A DNA stretch of 64,000 bases, taken from positions 868,001 to 932,000 of the forward strand of contig NZ_CP139970.1 of assembly GCF_034424545.1 (NCBI RefSeq), written 5' to 3'. Under the pieces are notes generated by a model, which searched no databases, was not told the origin of the DNA, and saw only the letters and a list, made by a program, of their open reading frames with translations. The DNA is from Trinickia caryophylli (lineage in GTDB: Bacteria > Pseudomonadota > Gammaproteobacteria > Burkholderiales > Burkholderiaceae). The translations under genes were made by a program, and so were the position numbers. Positions 9,765 through 22,664 of this stretch are shown here, piece by piece; positions within the stretch are counted from its first letter, which is position 1, and every line of letters starts with the position of its first letter.

Positions 9765-10796
9765 TTACTCAGCCAGTGCCTTGCCCGAAGCGTCCTTCAC
9801 CTTCGACTTCCACTGCGTACGGATTTCCGAAACGACCGACTCCGGCAGCGAGATGTAGTCGAGATCGTTCGCTGCCTGCGTGCCGTTCTTGAACGCCCAG
9901 TCGAAGAACTTGAGCGTTTCCTTACCCTGCTCCGGCTTGTCCTGCGCTGTGTGCAGCAGCACGAACGTCGCGCCGACAACCGGCCACGCTTCCTTGCCCG
10001 GCTGGTTCGTCAGGATCTGATAGAACGACTTCTTCCAGTCCGCGCCGGCAGCGGCGGCCTTGAACGTTTCCGTCTTCGGCTCGACCACCGTGCCCGTGCT
10101 GTTCTTCAGCGCCGTGTACGTCATGTGGTTCTGCTTCGCGTACGCCCATTCCACGTAGCCGATCGCGCCCGGCAAACGCTGCACGAACGCGGCAACGCCG
10201 TCGTTACCCTTGCCGCCCGTACCCGTCGGCCAGTTGACGGTCGTGCCTTCACCGACCTTCGACTTCCATTCCGGATTGACTTGCGAGAGATAGTGCGTCC
10301 AGATGAACGACGTGCCCGAGCCGTCCGCACGGCGCACGACGGCGATGTCCGTGTCCGGCAGCTTGACCTTGGGATTCAGTGCGGCGATCTTGGGATCGTT
10401 CCACTTCTTGACCGTGCCGAGATAGATCTCGCCGAGCACTTCACCCGACAGCACGAGTTCGCCCGGCTTCACGCCCGGCACGTTGACGACGGGCACCACG
10501 CCCCCGACCACCGTCGGAAACTGGAACAGGCCGTCCTTGGCCAGATCGTCGTCCTTCAAGGGGGCGTCGGAGCCCGCGAAGTCGACCGTCTTGGCGATGA
10601 TCTGCTTGATGCCGCCCGAAGAGCCGATGCCCTGGTAGTTGACCTTCGCACCGCCCGTCTTCTGGTATGCGTCAGCCCACTTGGTATAGATGGGTGCGGC
10701 GAACGTGCTGCCCGCGCCGGTAATGTCGGCGGCTTGCGCGGAAAGCGCGAAGAACGCGGCGGCGACGCCGGCGAACGCAGTCTGCATCAATTTCAT
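9765..10796 (-). CDS. pstS: Periplasmic phosphate-binding protein PstS
   Basis: High-affinity phosphate receptor of the Pst importer. The 343-aa precursor has a Sec signal peptide (residues 1-22, cleavage after ALSAQA) and a mature start [15 protein letters not shown], matching the family. Phosphate-contacting motifs are [15 protein letters not shown] and GSGTSF. It is the first gene of pstSCAB-phoUBR and lies directly under two Pho boxes. Confidence 0.98.
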   Translation of the reverse strand: MKLMQTAFAGVAAAFFALSAQAADITGAGSTFAAPIYTKWADAYQKTGGAKVNYQGIGSSGGIKQIIAKTVDFAGSDAPLKDDDLAKDGLFQFPTVVGGVVPVVNVPGVKPGELVLSGEVLGEIYLGTVKKWNDPKIAALNPKVKLPDTDIAVVRRADGSGTSFIWTHYLSQVNPEWKSKVGEGTTVNWPTGTGGKGNDGVAAFVQRLPGAIGYVEWAYAKQNHMTYTALKNSTGTVVEPKTETFKAAAAGADWKKSFYQILTNQPGKEAWPVVGATFVLLHTAQDKPEQGKETLKFFDWAFKNGTQAANDLDYISLPESVVSEIRTQWKSKVKDASGKALAE

Positions 10797-10838
10797 GGAT
10801 TAACCCCCAGTGGTGTGGTCGTGATTGCGACACCGCGA

Positions 10839-10872
10839 AGATTAGGTCCGTATTGTGACAGTAATATGACGC
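10839..10872 (-). promoter_or_regulatory. Proximal Pho box and -10 of the pstS promoter
   Basis: On the minus strand, GCGTCAT-ATTA-CTGTCAC (complement of 10855-10872) is a good two-repeat PhoB site (7 + 4 + 7). Ten bases further downstream lies TAATCT (complement of 10839-10844), suitable as the -10 hexamer. This is the architecture of PhoB-dependent promoters, where the box replaces the -35. The distance from the -10 to the pstS start is 42 bp. Confidence 0.8.
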
Positions 10873-10972
10873 GAAACCCGATACCGGTATGCCCGGAAAA
10901 GCGTATCCGCGAAAGATGGCCGATGTTAGATTAATTTACGGCCAACTTGCGCGGAATAGGCTCAAATTTTCA

Positions 10973-10990
10973 ATGACGCAAATGTGACAG
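10973..10990 (-). promoter_or_regulatory. Distal Pho box upstream of pstS
   Basis: Minus-strand CTGTCAC-ATTT-GCGTCAT has the same 7 + 4 + 7 layout and lies 118 bp upstream of the proximal box. No good -10 follows at the usual distance, so it may be an auxiliary PhoB site. Confidence 0.6.
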
Positions 10991-11008
10991 CGGCCCGGAA
11001 ATTATTAC

Positions 11009-11044
11009 GCGGAAAAACGTGGCGCAGGGCGCGTTTTTTTCCGC
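11009..11044. terminator. Bidirectional rho-independent terminator after glmM
   Basis: GCGGAAAAACG (11009-11019) and the mirror CGTTTTTTTCCGC (up to 11044) enclose a GCGC/GCGC inner stem. Both strands read as a GC stem followed by a T-run. It ends the glmM transcript (minus) and insulates the pstS promoter. Confidence 0.75.
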
Positions 11045-11076
11045 TAGCGTCACTTGAGTTACTTGCAGCCTGAAGG

Positions 11077-12435
11077 TCAGGCCGTCTCCTGCTCCACCAC
11101 CCGCGCGATTTCCTGCGCACACCGAGTGGCCGCCTCGCTCTCCCGGGCTTCCACCATCACGCGCAATACCGGCTCGGTTCCGGACGCCCGAATCAGCACG
11201 CGTCCGTTTCCGTCGAGCGCGCGCTCCGCTTCGCTCACCGCCGCGCGGATCGCGCCGCTGGCCTTCCAATCCGCGCCTGGCCGCATCCGCACGTTAATGA
11301 GCTGCTGCGGAAAAAGGGAAACGCCCTGCAACTGCTGAGCGAGCGTTCGCCCGCTACGCTTGATGGCCGCAAGCACGAGCAGCGCGGAAATGATGCCGTC
11401 GCCGGTCGTATGCCGATCGAGCGACAGGATGTGGCCCGAGCCCTCCGCACCCAGTTGCCAGCCGTGTTCGCGCAACTGCTCGAGCACGTAGCGATCGCCG
11501 ACAGCCGCCCGTACGAATTGCACCCCTTCGCGCTCGAGTGCCACCTGTACGGCCATGTTGGTCATCAGCGTGCCCACTGCGCCCGCGACCCCCCCGTCGG
11601 TGACGATGCGGTCTTTGACGAGCACGTAGAGCAGTTCGTCGCCGTTGTAGAGGCGTCCTGCCGCATCAACCACCTGCAGCCGGTCGGCGTCGCCGTCGAG
11701 CGCGATGCCAAGATCGGCGCGGTTGGCCCGCACGGCGCGGATCAGCGCATCCGGCGCGGTTGCGCCCACACCATCGTTGATGTTGAAGCCATTGGGCGCG
11801 ACGCCTATCGAAATGACATCGGCGCCGAGTTCGTGGAAAACGTGAGGCGCGACGTGATAGGCCGCACCGTGTGCGCAATCGACCACGAGCTTGAGCCCAT
11901 GCAGATCGAATGCGGCCGGGAACGTGCTCTTGCAGAATTCGATATAGCGGCCCGCCGCATCATCGAGCCGGCGTGCCTTGCCGAGGCGCTCCGACGGGGC
12001 ACAGTCGAGCGGCGCATCCAGTTGCCCCTCGATCTGCAGTTCCACTTCATCGGGCAGCTTGTTGCCGTCGGCGCTGAAGAACTTGATGCCGTTGTCGTAG
12101 TAGGGATTGTGGGACGCGCTGATGACCACACCCGCCGCGAGACGCAGCGCACGCGTGAGGTAGGCAACGCCGGGCGTCGGCATCGGCCCCGCAAGCATCA
12201 CATCGACACCGGCAGCGGAGAACCCCGCCTCGAGCGCAGCTTCGAGCATGTAGCCGGACACGCGCGTGTCCTTGCCGATCAGCACCGTGGGCCGCGAGCC
12301 CCCCCTCGCCCAGCGGTCTGCGCCGGCCAGCACCTTGCCGGCCGCATAGCCCAGACGCAGAACGAAATCCGGCGTGACAGGCGCTTCGCCGACCTTGCCA
12401 CGAACGCCATCGGTACCGAAATAACGACGTGCCAT
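11077..12435 (-). CDS. glmM: Phosphoglucosamine mutase
   Basis: Converts glucosamine-6-phosphate to glucosamine-1-phosphate for UDP-GlcNAc, and thus for peptidoglycan and LPS. The 452 aa (family about 445) start [13 protein letters not shown]. The active-site phosphoserine motif ISASHNP places Ser108; the metal loop DGDADR and the sugar loop GAEGSGH are present, with a C-terminal RASGTEP phosphate-binding loop. It follows folP and ftsH, the usual ftsH-folP-glmM order. Confidence 0.97.
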   Translation of the reverse strand: MARRYFGTDGVRGKVGEAPVTPDFVLRLGYAAGKVLAGADRWARGGSRPTVLIGKDTRVSGYMLEAALEAGFSAAGVDVMLAGPMPTPGVAYLTRALRLAAGVVISASHNPYYDNGIKFFSADGNKLPDEVELQIEGQLDAPLDCAPSERLGKARRLDDAAGRYIEFCKSTFPAAFDLHGLKLVVDCAHGAAYHVAPHVFHELGADVISIGVAPNGFNINDGVGATAPDALIRAVRANRADLGIALDGDADRLQVVDAAGRLYNGDELLYVLVKDRIVTDGGVAGAVGTLMTNMAVQVALEREGVQFVRAAVGDRYVLEQLREHGWQLGAEGSGHILSLDRHTTGDGIISALLVLAAIKRSGRTLAQQLQGVSLFPQQLINVRMRPGADWKASGAIRAAVSEAERALDGNGRVLIRASGTEPVLRVMVEARESEAATRCAQEIARVVEQETA

Positions 12436-12476
12436 CCTGTTGATTCCTTCGTTTTCGAGTAGTTGGGTTGTTGACG

Positions 12477-12500
12477 GGCGGGGCGCTCGAGCGCCCCGCC
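12477..12500. other. 24-bp perfect palindrome between folP and glmM
   Basis: Arms GGCGGGGCGCTC / GAGCGCCCCGCC meet without a loop in the 83-bp gap between two co-directional genes. There is no T-tract on the transcribed strand, so an intercistronic mRNA-stability hairpin is more likely than a terminator. Confidence 0.4.
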
Positions 12501-12518
12501 GTTGCTCGCTCAACGAGC

Positions 12519-13424
12519 CTATGAACGGTCTTTTCTCGCCGCCTCGCGCACAGCGGCCCAGACCTTCAACGCATCGACCGTCTCGGCCACATCGTGCACG
12601 CGCACGATCGCGGCACCGCGCTCGACGGCGCACACGGCACCCGCGACGCTGGCCGCCACACGTTCCGCCGGCGTGGCCCGCCCGGTAACCACGCCGAACA
12701 TCGACTTGCGCGACATGCCGGCCAGGATAGGATACGGCGCCACACCACGCGACACGCGCGGCGCGGTGTCCGCCAGATGAGCAAGCAATGCGTAATTGTC
12801 CTCGAGCGTGGACTTGCCGAAGCCGAAGCCGGGATCGACGCTCAGGCGCCCGCGCGCAATGCCGGCCAGCATCAGCGCCTCGACGCGCTCGGTCAGGAAT
12901 GCGCGTACGTCGGCAACCACGTCGTCATAATCGGGCTTGCCGCGCTGCATTGTCTGCGGCTCTCCGAGCATATGCATGATGCAGAGCCCGCACCGGCTCT
13001 CGCGCACGGCATCGACCGCGCCCGGCCGCCGAAAACCCCAGACGTCGTTGATGAGATCGGCCCCCGCCGCAAGCGCGGCGCGCATTACTTCGGGCTTGTA
13101 CGTATCGAGGGACAGCGGCACGCCCACATCGCGCAACGCCTCGACGATGGGAATCACTCGAGCGAGCTCTTCGTCGAGCGGCACGGGCGGCGCACCCGGA
13201 CGCGTCGATTCCCCGCCGATATCGATGATATCGGCGCCGTCGCCGAGCATGCGCTCGGCCTGCCGCAACGCTTCGTCGCGCGCGACATAGCGGCCGCCGT
13301 CGGAAAACGAGTCAGGTGTGACGTTGAGAATGCCCATCACGCGCGGGCGCTCGAACGTGAGCGTGAAGCGCCCGCATTGCAACGGTTCGGGCGTGAGATC
13401 GGAAGTGGAATCGGTGCTGGTCAC
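12519..13424 (-). CDS. folP: Dihydropteroate synthase
   Basis: Condenses p-aminobenzoate with hydroxymethyl-dihydropterin pyrophosphate in folate synthesis. The 301 aa carry family signatures [16 protein letters not shown] and [11 protein letters not shown], the pterin pocket Asp/Asn in NDVWG, and the C-terminal RVHDV. The start is a GTG ([10 protein letters not shown]), with about 25 residues before the conserved core. A perfect terminator separates it from ftsH, so it may have its own promoter or depend on read-through. Confidence 0.96.
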   Translation of the reverse strand: MTSTDSTSDLTPEPLQCGRFTLTFERPRVMGILNVTPDSFSDGGRYVARDEALRQAERMLGDGADIIDIGGESTRPGAPPVPLDEELARVIPIVEALRDVGVPLSLDTYKPEVMRAALAAGADLINDVWGFRRPGAVDAVRESRCGLCIMHMLGEPQTMQRGKPDYDDVVADVRAFLTERVEALMLAGIARGRLSVDPGFGFGKSTLEDNYALLAHLADTAPRVSRGVAPYPILAGMSRKSMFGVVTGRATPAERVAASVAGAVCAVERGAAIVRVHDVAETVDALKVWAAVREAARKDRS

Positions 13425-13484
13425 GAGACGATTTGCGATGACGGAAACCGCGCGAAGCGGCGCGTGCGCTGGCCGCGATGAACG

Positions 13485-13522
13485 AAAAACGGGCCGGTGC
13501 GATCCCGCACCGGCCCGTTTTT
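13485..13522. terminator. Strong rho-independent terminator after ftsH
   Basis: The 16-bp arms (13485-13500 and 13507-13522) pair perfectly, contain A5/T5 ends and enclose a 6-nt loop. On the minus strand this ends the ftsH transcript 16 bp after its stop. Confidence 0.85.
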
Positions 13523-13537
13523 CGCTGCAGGCGGTCG

Positions 13538-15427
<1,890 letters not shown>

Positions 15428-15600
15428 AGCACCACTCCTTCACATAGACGGGCGCCTACATTTACCTTGCGGCACCACGAAAGCATTCTAATCCAGTCCG
15501 TAGGCCCCTGCCATAACGTTTCGCTACCGCGGAAATAGCGTTTGGCCGGGTGTCAAGCCGGCATTTCGGCGCCGGCATCGGACTTTTTTCACCGCCCTCG

Positions 15601-16263
15601 TCAGCCGGGGTGCTTCAGAACCTTGCCCAGGATGAAAGTTTCGGACGATTTGTCGCGCGAAGCTTTCGGCTTGCGCGCGGCGACGGTTTTAAACTGGCGC
15701 TTGAACTTCTCCACGATCTGGCTGTAGCCGCTGCCATGGAAACATTTGACGAGGAGCGCCCCCTCCGGTTTCAAATGGTTCTGCGCGAATTCGAGCGCGA
15801 GGTCGCAAACATGCTCGATCCGTGCGGCATCCGCCACGGCCACCCCCGAAAGATTGGGTGCCATGTCCGAAATTACAAGGTCGACCCGCCGGCCCGCCAC
15901 GACTTCTTCGAGTTGCGCGAGCACGGTGTCCTCGCGAAAGTCGCCCTGAATGAAGTGGACGTCCGCGATCGGCTCCATCGGCAGCATATCGAGCGCGATG
16001 ATCGTGCCGTCGATGCCGCCCTCGCGCGCAGCGTCGCGCCGGGCGCTCTGCGCGAGCTTATTGCGCGCGTATTGACTCCAGCTGCCCGGCGCCGAGCCGA
16101 GATCGACGATGATCTGCCCCGGGCGGATCAGCTTGTCCTGCTCGTCGATTTCCTTCAGCTTGTAGGCCGCCCGGGCGCGGTATCCCTCGCGCTGCGCAAG
16201 CTTGACGTAAGGATCGTTGATATGGTCGTGCAGCCACGACTGGTTGAAGCGGTTTTTTGCCAT
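15601..16263 (-). CDS. rlmE: 23S rRNA (uridine-2552-2'-O)-methyltransferase
   Basis: FtsJ/RrmJ family; methylates U2552 in the ribosomal A-loop. The 220 aa (E. coli 209) have the SAM motif [12 protein letters not shown] and the expected K-D-K-E tetrad positions: Lys in AAYKLKEID, Asp in SDMAPN, Lys in LLVKCF, Glu in SSETFILG. An insert after [17 protein letters not shown] is a little longer than in E. coli. The start [11 protein letters not shown] is the family norm, so the upstream extension of the frame was dropped. It is divergent from yhbY, exactly as in enterobacteria. Confidence 0.96.
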   Translation of the reverse strand: MAKNRFNQSWLHDHINDPYVKLAQREGYRARAAYKLKEIDEQDKLIRPGQIIVDLGSAPGSWSQYARNKLAQSARRDAAREGGIDGTIIALDMLPMEPIADVHFIQGDFREDTVLAQLEEVVAGRRVDLVISDMAPNLSGVAVADAARIEHVCDLALEFAQNHLKPEGALLVKCFHGSGYSQIVEKFKRQFKTVAARKPKASRDKSSETFILGKVLKHPG

Positions 16264-16390
16264 TGAAAGAGAGTTACTGCGTCGCGCCGCACTTTTGGCG
16301 GATAATACGCGTTTTGCCGTTGTCATTGCGGGCGTCGCATCGTTGCTTGCGCGCGGCCGCCCACATTCTAGTCGAGTTGTCGATCTTCCT

Positions 16391-16957
16391 ATGTCCGCCC
16401 TGAAACTTTCCCCCGCTCGCCGCGCCGAATTGCGCGCCCTGGCTCATGCGCTCAAACCGGTCGTGCTCATCGGGGCCGAGGGGCTGACTGACGCCGTCCT
16501 GGCCGAAATCAAGGTCCACCTCGACGCGCACGAGCTGATCAAGGTTCGCGTGTTCGGCGACGAACGCGACGAGCGCGTCGCCATTTACGATCAGATCTGC
16601 GATGCGCTCGACGCCGCGCCGATCCAGCATATCGGCAAGCTGCTCGTGATCTGGAAGCCGAAAAAGACCGAACGCGCGGTTCCGGCCAAAACCGCGGGTG
16701 CTCGTCGCGGCACGGCCGCGCCCAGCGCGCGCGAAGCAGCCGCTGCCACGGCGACGGCCACGGCGAAACCCGCCGCCAGGCGCGGTGCCGCCCCACGTCT
16801 CGTCAAGGTCGTCAAGCCGACAGATAACCCCACGCGCCGGCCGAAACCCCAAACCGTGGTCGTGCGCGGCAATGAGCGCGTCACGGCCGGCGGCACGGTC
16901 AAACGCGCCAAGAAGCGCCAGACGAGCGCCAAGCGCCAGCATCAAGCAGTGAAATAA
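16391..16957 (+). CDS. yhbY: CRM-domain RNA-binding protein YhbY
   Basis: Ribosome-assembly-associated RNA-binding protein. Residues 1-95 form the CRM domain ([14 protein letters not shown], the GxxG-like [16 protein letters not shown]). Residues 96-188 are a long basic Ala/Lys/Arg-rich tail absent from E. coli YhbY (97 aa) but usual in Burkholderia. The ATG follows 127 bp that separate it from the divergent rlmE. The extension is probably disordered and could add nonspecific RNA affinity. Confidence 0.9.
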   Translation: MSALKLSPARRAELRALAHALKPVVLIGAEGLTDAVLAEIKVHLDAHELIKVRVFGDERDERVAIYDQICDALDAAPIQHIGKLLVIWKPKKTERAVPAKTAGARRGTAAPSAREAAAATATATAKPAARRGAAPRLVKVVKPTDNPTRRPKPQTVVVRGNERVTAGGTVKRAKKRQTSAKRQHQAVK

Positions 16958-17037
16958 GTGTGAGGCGGCGCGGGAGCAACGGGTAATAGCCTTCTCTCTG
17001 CGCCGATCAGGCGCAAGCAGCCGCGCCCCGCATCCTC

Positions 17038-17538
17038 TCAGACACCGCGCGGCGCGGCTCCGCCTGGAGGAATCACGCCGCCCACCGGCAAACGCCAGAC
17101 CAGCACGAGCCCAAGCAGGCTCTCCACGAGGTAAAAGGCACTCGAAAGTGCGTGCAACAACCCGAAGCGCGCAGCATACGCGGAGTGTCCCACATCGACG
17201 CCCGCCTCGAGCGCCGCTGCACGCAGCGCATCCATGAACGGCTGCAGCGAGAAATATCCGACGATCACGCAGGCCAGCATCCCAACGAGCAGCCAGCGCA
17301 GCCGCCGATAAGCCACAGCGCCACGCCGCACGAGCAGGTTACCGAGCGCCAGCGACAAAACGCCGCAGAAAACACCGATGATCGCCTCGATCCGAAAAAG
17401 CCGGGCCGCCACGGCGCCCGCGGCTACACGATCGAGCGTTGCGAACAACGTGGGGGCGGCGGCATAACCGATCGTCACGAGGCTGCCGACCCAGATGACG
17501 ACGAGCAGCCTGAAAAGCCTCTGCGGGGTGAGGGACAC
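17038..17538 (-). CDS. DUF4149 inner-membrane protein
   Basis: A protein of 166 aa with four predicted transmembrane helices (about 6-26, 44-66, 78-98 and 127-148) and the opening QRLFRLLVVIWVGSLVTIGYAAAPTLF split over family-typical positions. No enzymatic motif is visible and its function is unknown. The start is uncertain: no ATG occurs near the conserved N-terminus, and the GTG at 17538, 22 bp after the greA stop, gives the expected length. It is very likely co-transcribed with greA, as in many Burkholderiaceae. Confidence 0.7.
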   Translation of the reverse strand: MSLTPQRLFRLLVVIWVGSLVTIGYAAAPTLFATLDRVAAGAVAARLFRIEAIIGVFCGVLSLALGNLLVRRGAVAYRRLRWLLVGMLACVIVGYFSLQPFMDALRAAALEAGVDVGHSAYAARFGLLHALSSAFYLVESLLGLVLVWRLPVGGVIPPGGAAPRGV

Positions 17539-17560
17539 GTTGCGCAGCCTATCTCGAAGA

Positions 17561-18037
17561 TCAGACGTAACGAACCTCGATGATTTCGTACTCGCGCACG
17601 CCGCTCGGGGCCTGCACCTCGGCCACATCGCCCTCGCTCTTGCCGATAAGCGCACGCGCGATCGGCGAACTGACGGAAATCAGGCCGTGATCGAGATCGG
17701 CTTCGTCGTCGCCGACGATCTGGTAGGTGACGATGTTGCCGGAGTCGAGATCCTCGAGTTGCACCGTCGCGGCGAATACCACGCGGCCATCGGCGTCCAC
17801 CGACGACGGGTCGATTACCTGGGCCGCGGCCAGCTTCGATTCGATTTCGGCGATCCGCCCCTCGATGAAGCCCTGTTTTTCCTTCGCCGCGTCGTACTCG
17901 GCGTTCTCCGACAAATCGCCCTGTGCACGCGCCTCTGCGATCGAGTTGATGACGGCCGGCCGCTCGACGGACTTCAGCCGCTGCAGTTCGTCACGCAGCT
18001 TGTCGGCGCCCCGCCTCGTCAATGGAATGGTGCTCAT
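17561..18037 (-). CDS. greA: Transcription elongation factor GreA
   Basis: Rescues backtracked RNA polymerase by stimulating transcript cleavage. The product is 158 aa, the same length as E. coli GreA: an N-terminal coiled coil with the acidic tip [17 protein letters not shown] (Asp/Glu pair that enters the secondary channel) and a C-terminal FKBP-like domain with [14 protein letters not shown]. The start [11 protein letters not shown] is the family start; the six upstream codons were excluded. It lies downstream of carB beyond a terminator-like structure. Confidence 0.97.
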   Translation of the reverse strand: MSTIPLTRRGADKLRDELQRLKSVERPAVINSIAEARAQGDLSENAEYDAAKEKQGFIEGRIAEIESKLAAAQVIDPSSVDADGRVVFAATVQLEDLDSGNIVTYQIVGDDEADLDHGLISVSSPIARALIGKSEGDVAEVQAPSGVREYEIIEVRYV

Positions 18038-18063
18038 AGACAGTTCAGTAAGCAAAAAACGAC

Positions 18064-18162
18064 TTTAAAAAAAGCGCCGCGGTTAAGTGCATCCCGTCAG
18101 GCGCGCATCGCCACCGGAGGGGACGCCGCTTAACCGCGGCATCTGGGGTCGAAGCCGACCCC
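18064..18162 (-). terminator. Large-loop hairpin and T-tract between carB and greA
   Basis: On the minus strand a perfect 12-bp stem CTTAACCGCGGC (complement 18076-18087 with 18129-18140) encloses 41 nt and is followed within 2 nt by T7. A second small hairpin (GGGGTCG/CGACCCC, 18145-18162) lies just before it. Together they look like the carAB terminator, though the large loop is unusual. Confidence 0.55.
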
Positions 18163-18184
18163 GCTCAGTTCTGATATCGAACGA

Positions 18185-21100
18185 TTAGTTTAGGCGACCA
18201 TGTAGTCCTTGTAAATCATAGACTTCGAGGTCCTTCAGATAGCGCAGACCTTCGACGGCCGCCCGCGCACCCGACATCGTCGTGTAGTAGGTGACCTTGT
18301 TCGCCTGGGCGCTCATGCGGATCGAGCGCGAATCGGCGATTGCCGCCCGCGTTTCGTCAACGGTCGTGAAGACGAGCGCGATCTCGCCGTTCTTGATCAT
18401 GTCGACGATATGGGGCCGGCCGTCCTTTACCTTGTTGACGACCTTCACCGGCACACCCGCCGATGCGATGGCCGCCGCGGTACCCTTCGTCGCGACGATC
18501 GGGTAACCGAGCTCGTGCAGCATCCGGGCGACCTCGACGGCCTTCGGCTTGTCGGCGTCCATCACCGTGAGAAGGACCGTACCCGATGCCGGCAGGCGCG
18601 AGCCCGCCGCGAGCTGCGACTTGAAGAGCGCTTCGCCGAAGGTCTGGCCCACGCCCATCACCTCACCCGTCGAACGCATTTCAGGCCCGAGCACCGGGTC
18701 GACCGTCGGGAACTTCACGAACGGAAACACCGCCTCCTTCACGCTGAAGTAAGGGGGCTCGATCTCCTTCGTCACACCCTGCTGCTCGAGCGGCTGGCCA
18801 ACCATTGCCCGTGCGGCGATCTTCGCCAGCGCCAGGCCCGTCGCCTTGGATACGTACGGCACCGTGCGCGATGCGCGCGGGTTCACTTCGAGGACGTAGA
18901 TGACGTCCCGCAGCGAGCCGTCGTTTTCGCGGACCTGCTGAATCGCGAACTGCACGTTCATCAGGCCGACGACGTTCAGCGCACGCGCCATCGCGGCGGT
19001 CTGCCGCTTGAGCTCGGCGATGGTCTCCTTCGAGAGCGAATACGGCGGCAGCGAACACGCCGAATCGCCCGAGTGCACACCGGCCTGCTCGATATGTTCC
19101 ATCACGCCGCCGATGAACACGGCCTTGCCGTCCGAGATGCAGTCGACGTCGCATTCGATCGCATCGTTGAGGAAGCGGTCGAGCAACACCGGCGAATCGT
19201 TCGACACCTTCACGGCCTCGCGCATGTAGCGCTCGAGATCGCGCGGCTCGTGCACGATTTCCATCGCGCGACCGCCGAGCACATACGAGGGACGCACCAC
19301 GAGCGGATAACCGATCTCGTCGGCCAGCGCGAGCGCTTCGCTTTCCGCACGCGCCGTCCGGTTGGGCGGCTGGCGCAGTTGGAGGTCCTTCAGCAGCTTT
19401 TGGAAACGCTCGCGGTCTTCCGCTGCGTCGATCATGTCGGGCGAGGTGCCGATGATCGGCACGCCGTTCGCCTCGAGATCGAGCGCGAGCTTCAGAGGCG
19501 TCTGGCCGCCGTATTGCACGATTACGCCGAGCGGCTTTTCCTTGTCGACGATTTCGAGGACGTCTTCAAGCGTGAGCGGCTCGAAGTAGAGGCGATCGGA
19601 CGTATCGTAGTCGGTCGATACCGTTTCCGGGTTGCAGTTGACCATGATCGTCTCATAGCCGTCCTCGCGCATCGCGAGCGCCGCGTGCACGCAGCAGTAG
19701 TCGAATTCGATGCCCTGCCCGATCCGGTTCGGGCCACCGCCGAGCACCATGATCTTCTTGTTCGACGTCGGCTGCGCCTCGCATTCCTCTTCGTAGGTCG
19801 AGTACATGTAGGCCGTCTTCGTCGCAAATTCGGCCGCGCAGGTATCGACACGCTTGTAGACGGGCCGCACGGCAAGCTCGATGCGGCGTGCGCGAACCTC
19901 GGCCGGCTTCGCGCCGAGCAGCTTGGCGAGCCGCCGGTCGGAGAAGCCGCTTTGCTTCAAATAGCGCAGTTCGTCCTTCGTAAGGCTCGCGAGCGTACGG
20001 CCGGCAAGCGCCCGCTCCTTGCGCACGATCTCTTCGATCTGGGCCAGGAACCAGGGGTCGATCGACGTTTCCTCGAACACTTCGTCGAGCGTCATGCCGA
20101 TACGGAATGCATCGCCCACGTACCAGATCCGGTCGGGGCCCGGCTCGCCGATCTCGCGCACGATCTCGTCGCGATCGCTCGATTTCTCGTCGAGACCGTC
20201 CACGCCCACTTCGAGGCCGCGCAGGGCCTTTTGGAACGATTCCTGGAAGGTCCGGCCGATCGCCATCACCTCTCCCACGGACTTCATTTGCGTCGTCAGG
20301 TGCGGATCGGCCTCGCGGAACTTCTCGAACGCGAAACGCGGCACCTTCGTCACGACGTAATCGATCGTCGGCTCGAACGAAGCCGGCGTCTGGCCACCCG
20401 TGATCTCGTTCTTGAGTTCGTCGAGCGTATAGCCGACGGCGAGCTTTGCCGCCACCTTGGCGATCGGGAAGCCTGTTGCCTTCGACGCAAGCGCGGAGGA
20501 GCGCGACACGCGCGGATTCATCTCGATCACGATCACGCGGCCGTCGCGCGGATTGATCGCGAACTGCACGTTCGAGCCGCCCGTGTCGACGCCAATCTCG
20601 CGCAGCACGGCGAGCGATGCATTGCGCAGGAGTTGATATTCCTTGTCGGTCAGAGTCTGCGCGGGCGCGACGGTGATCGAATCGCCTGTGTGGATGCCCA
20701 TCGGGTCGAGGTTCTCGATCGAGCAGACGATGATGCAGTTGTCGGCGCGATCGCGCACGACTTCCATCTCGTACTCTTTCCATCCGAGCAGCGACTCTTC
20801 GATCAGCAATTCGCGCGTGGGCGAGAGATCCAGACCACGCCGGCAGATCTCTTCGAACTCCTGCCGGTTGTACGCAATGCCGCCGCCCGAGCCGCCGAGC
20901 GTGAAGGACGGCCGGATCACGACGGGGTAGCCCTGTCCGCCCGTTTGCGCCGCGATTTCGGCCTGCACCGTCAACGCCTCTTCCATCGAGTGCGCGACGC
21001 CCGATTTCGCCGAGCCGAGGCCGATCTTCGTCATCGCGTCCTTGAACTTCTGACGATCTTCCGCCTTGTCGATGGCCTCGGGCGAGGCGCCGATCAACTC

Positions 21101-21439
21101 CACGTCGTATTTCGCCAGCACGCCGTGGTGGAACAGATCGAGCGCGCAGTTGAGCGCCGTCTGGCCGCCCATCGTCGGCAGGATCGCGTCGGGGCGCTCC
21201 TTGGCGATGATGCGCTCGACCACCTCCCAGGTGATCGGCTCGATATAGGTCACGTCGGCCGTGTTCGGATCGGTCATGATCGTGGCCGGGTTGCTGTTCA
21301 CGAGAACGACTTTGTAGCCTTCCTCGCGCAATGCCTTGCAGGCCTGGGCGCCCGAGTAATCGAACTCGCAGGCCTGGCCAATGATGATCGGCCCCGCGCC
21401 GATGATGAGTATGCTTTGGATGTCTGTCCGCTTGGGCAT
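18185..21439 (-). CDS. carB: Carbamoyl-phosphate synthase large subunit
   Basis: Makes carbamoyl phosphate from bicarbonate, ammonia and two ATP for arginine and pyrimidines. The 1084 aa (E. coli 1073) contain two homologous ATP-grasp halves: first [20 protein letters not shown], second [28 protein letters not shown] and [14 protein letters not shown] are the two ATP-binding loops; an oligomerisation region lies between, and an MGS-like allosteric domain forms the last 140 residues. It is 76 bp downstream of carA with a hairpin in the gap. Confidence 0.98.
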   Translation of the reverse strand: MPKRTDIQSILIIGAGPIIIGQACEFDYSGAQACKALREEGYKVVLVNSNPATIMTDPNTADVTYIEPITWEVVERIIAKERPDAILPTMGGQTALNCALDLFHHGVLAKYDVELIGASPEAIDKAEDRQKFKDAMTKIGLGSAKSGVAHSMEEALTVQAEIAAQTGGQGYPVVIRPSFTLGGSGGGIAYNRQEFEEICRRGLDLSPTRELLIEESLLGWKEYEMEVVRDRADNCIIVCSIENLDPMGIHTGDSITVAPAQTLTDKEYQLLRNASLAVLREIGVDTGGSNVQFAINPRDGRVIVIEMNPRVSRSSALASKATGFPIAKVAAKLAVGYTLDELKNEITGGQTPASFEPTIDYVVTKVPRFAFEKFREADPHLTTQMKSVGEVMAIGRTFQESFQKALRGLEVGVDGLDEKSSDRDEIVREIGEPGPDRIWYVGDAFRIGMTLDEVFEETSIDPWFLAQIEEIVRKERALAGRTLASLTKDELRYLKQSGFSDRRLAKLLGAKPAEVRARRIELAVRPVYKRVDTCAAEFATKTAYMYSTYEEECEAQPTSNKKIMVLGGGPNRIGQGIEFDYCCVHAALAMREDGYETIMVNCNPETVSTDYDTSDRLYFEPLTLEDVLEIVDKEKPLGVIVQYGGQTPLKLALDLEANGVPIIGTSPDMIDAAEDRERFQKLLKDLQLRQPPNRTARAESEALALADEIGYPLVVRPSYVLGGRAMEIVHEPRDLERYMREAVKVSNDSPVLLDRFLNDAIECDVDCISDGKAVFIGGVMEHIEQAGVHSGDSACSLPPYSLSKETIAELKRQTAAMARALNVVGLMNVQFAIQQVRENDGSLRDVIYVLEVNPRASRTVPYVSKATGLALAKIAARAMVGQPLEQQGVTKEIEPPYFSVKEAVFPFVKFPTVDPVLGPEMRSTGEVMGVGQTFGEALFKSQLAAGSRLPASGTVLLTVMDADKPKAVEVARMLHELGYPIVATKGTAAAIASAGVPVKVVNKVKDGRPHIVDMIKNGEIALVFTTVDETRAAIADSRSIRMSAQANKVTYYTTMSGARAAVEGLRYLKDLEVYDLQGLHGRLN

Positions 21440-21484
21440 AACGCTCTCGCTTGTCTAATCTGTGTGCTCTGTTCCTGGCCGGGC

Positions 21485-21510
21485 CGCGGCGCCATCTTTC
21501 GGGCGCCGCG
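21485..21510 (-). other. Intercistronic hairpin carA-carB
   Basis: Arms CGCGGCGCC and GGCGCCGCG (21485-21493, 21502-21510) with an 8-nt loop start 6 bp past the carA stop. There is no T-tract. It is probably an mRNA-stability or partial attenuation element tuning the carA:carB ratio. Confidence 0.45.
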
Positions 21511-21515
21511 CCGGG

Positions 21516-22664
21516 TCACGCCGCCGCGTTGCCGCGCTTCGAATCCATCAACGCGGTGAAGCGGTCGAACAGGTAGCCGATATCATGCGGACCGGGCGAT
21601 GCTTCGGGGTGACCCTGGAAGCAAAACGCGGGCTTGTCGGTCAACTCGAACCCCTGCAGCGTGCCGTCGAAAAGCGACACGTGCGTCACGCGCGCGTTGG
21701 CCGGCAGCGTGGCCGCATCCACCGCGAAGCCGTGGTTCTGCGACGTGATGACGACCCGGCCGTCCGCCAGGTCCTTCACCGGGTGGTTGGCGCCGTGGTG
21801 GCCCGTTTTCATCTTCATCGTTTTCGCGCCCACCGCGAGGCCCATGATCTGGTGCCCGAGGCAGATGCCGAAGGTCGGAATCCCGCGCTCGATGAAGGCC
21901 TTCGTCGCCTCGATCGCGTAATCGCACGGCTCGGGGTCACCCGGGCCGTTCGAAAGAAAGATGCCGTCCGGATTCAGGGCGAGTGCGTCGGCCGCGCTCG
22001 ATTGCGCCGGCAGCACCGTTACGTGGCAGCCCCGCTCGGCCAGCATGCGCAGGATGTTGTACTTCACGCCGTAATCGAACGCGACCACACGGTAGCGCGG
22101 CGCGCGCTGCGCACCGAAGCCGGTACCGAGACGCCACTCGGTCTGCGTCCACTCGTACGGCCTGGTCGCCGACACCACCTTCGCGAGATCCATCCCCGCG
22201 AGGCCCGGGAACGACCGCGCGAGCTCGATCGCACGCGCTTCGTCGTCGCCGCCGGCCAGAATGCAGCCGTTTTGCGCGCCCTTGTCGCGCAAGATGCGCG
22301 TGAGGCGACGCGTGTCGATGCCGGCAATGGCGACCACGCCTTCGTCGTTCAGATACTCGGCGAGCGTGCGCTGCATGCGGAAGTTCGAAGCGCGCACGGG
22401 CAGATCGCGGATGATGAGGCCTGCGGCATGGACCTTCGTCGATTCGACGTCTTCGCCGTTGACCCCGACGTTACCGATGTGGGGGTAGGTGAGCGTCACG
22501 ATCTGACGGGCGTAACTCGGGTCGGTCAGGATTTCCTGATAGCCGGTGATCGCTGTGTTGAAAACCACCTCGCCGATCGTATGACCGGCCGCGCCGATCG
22601 AATAACCGCGAAAGACCGTGCCGTCGGCGAGAGCAAGCAGAGCGGGAGGAAATGACGGCAACAC
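21516..22664 (-). CDS. carA: Carbamoyl-phosphate synthase small subunit
   Basis: Glutamine amidotransferase subunit that supplies ammonia to CarB. The product is 382 aa, equal to E. coli CarA. The class I amidotransferase core has nucleophile Cys in GICLGHQ and His/Glu in [10 protein letters not shown]; an N-terminal CPSase domain begins [14 protein letters not shown]. The GTG at 22664 follows AAGGAG by 7 nt; the next codon, TTG, could also serve. A further upstream GTG would overlap the ribosome-binding site. Transcription likely begins about 257 bp upstream. Confidence 0.96.
   Translation of the reverse strand: MLPSFPPALLALADGTVFRGYSIGAAGHTIGEVVFNTAITGYQEILTDPSYARQIVTLTYPHIGNVGVNGEDVESTKVHAAGLIIRDLPVRASNFRMQRTLAEYLNDEGVVAIAGIDTRRLTRILRDKGAQNGCILAGGDDEARAIELARSFPGLAGMDLAKVVSATRPYEWTQTEWRLGTGFGAQRAPRYRVVAFDYGVKYNILRMLAERGCHVTVLPAQSSAADALALNPDGIFLSNGPGDPEPCDYAIEATKAFIERGIPTFGICLGHQIMGLAVGAKTMKMKTGHHGANHPVKDLADGRVVITSQNHGFAVDAATLPANARVTHVSLFDGTLQGFELTDKPAFCFQGHPEASPGPHDIGYLFDRFTALMDSKRGNAAA

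Noticed and set aside
18410..21559. Long plus-strand open frame opposite carB (1049 codons)
   Set aside because: It is Arg/His-rich with no domain, mirrors the carB frame and arises from high-GC codon bias. The carB motifs on the other strand are decisive.
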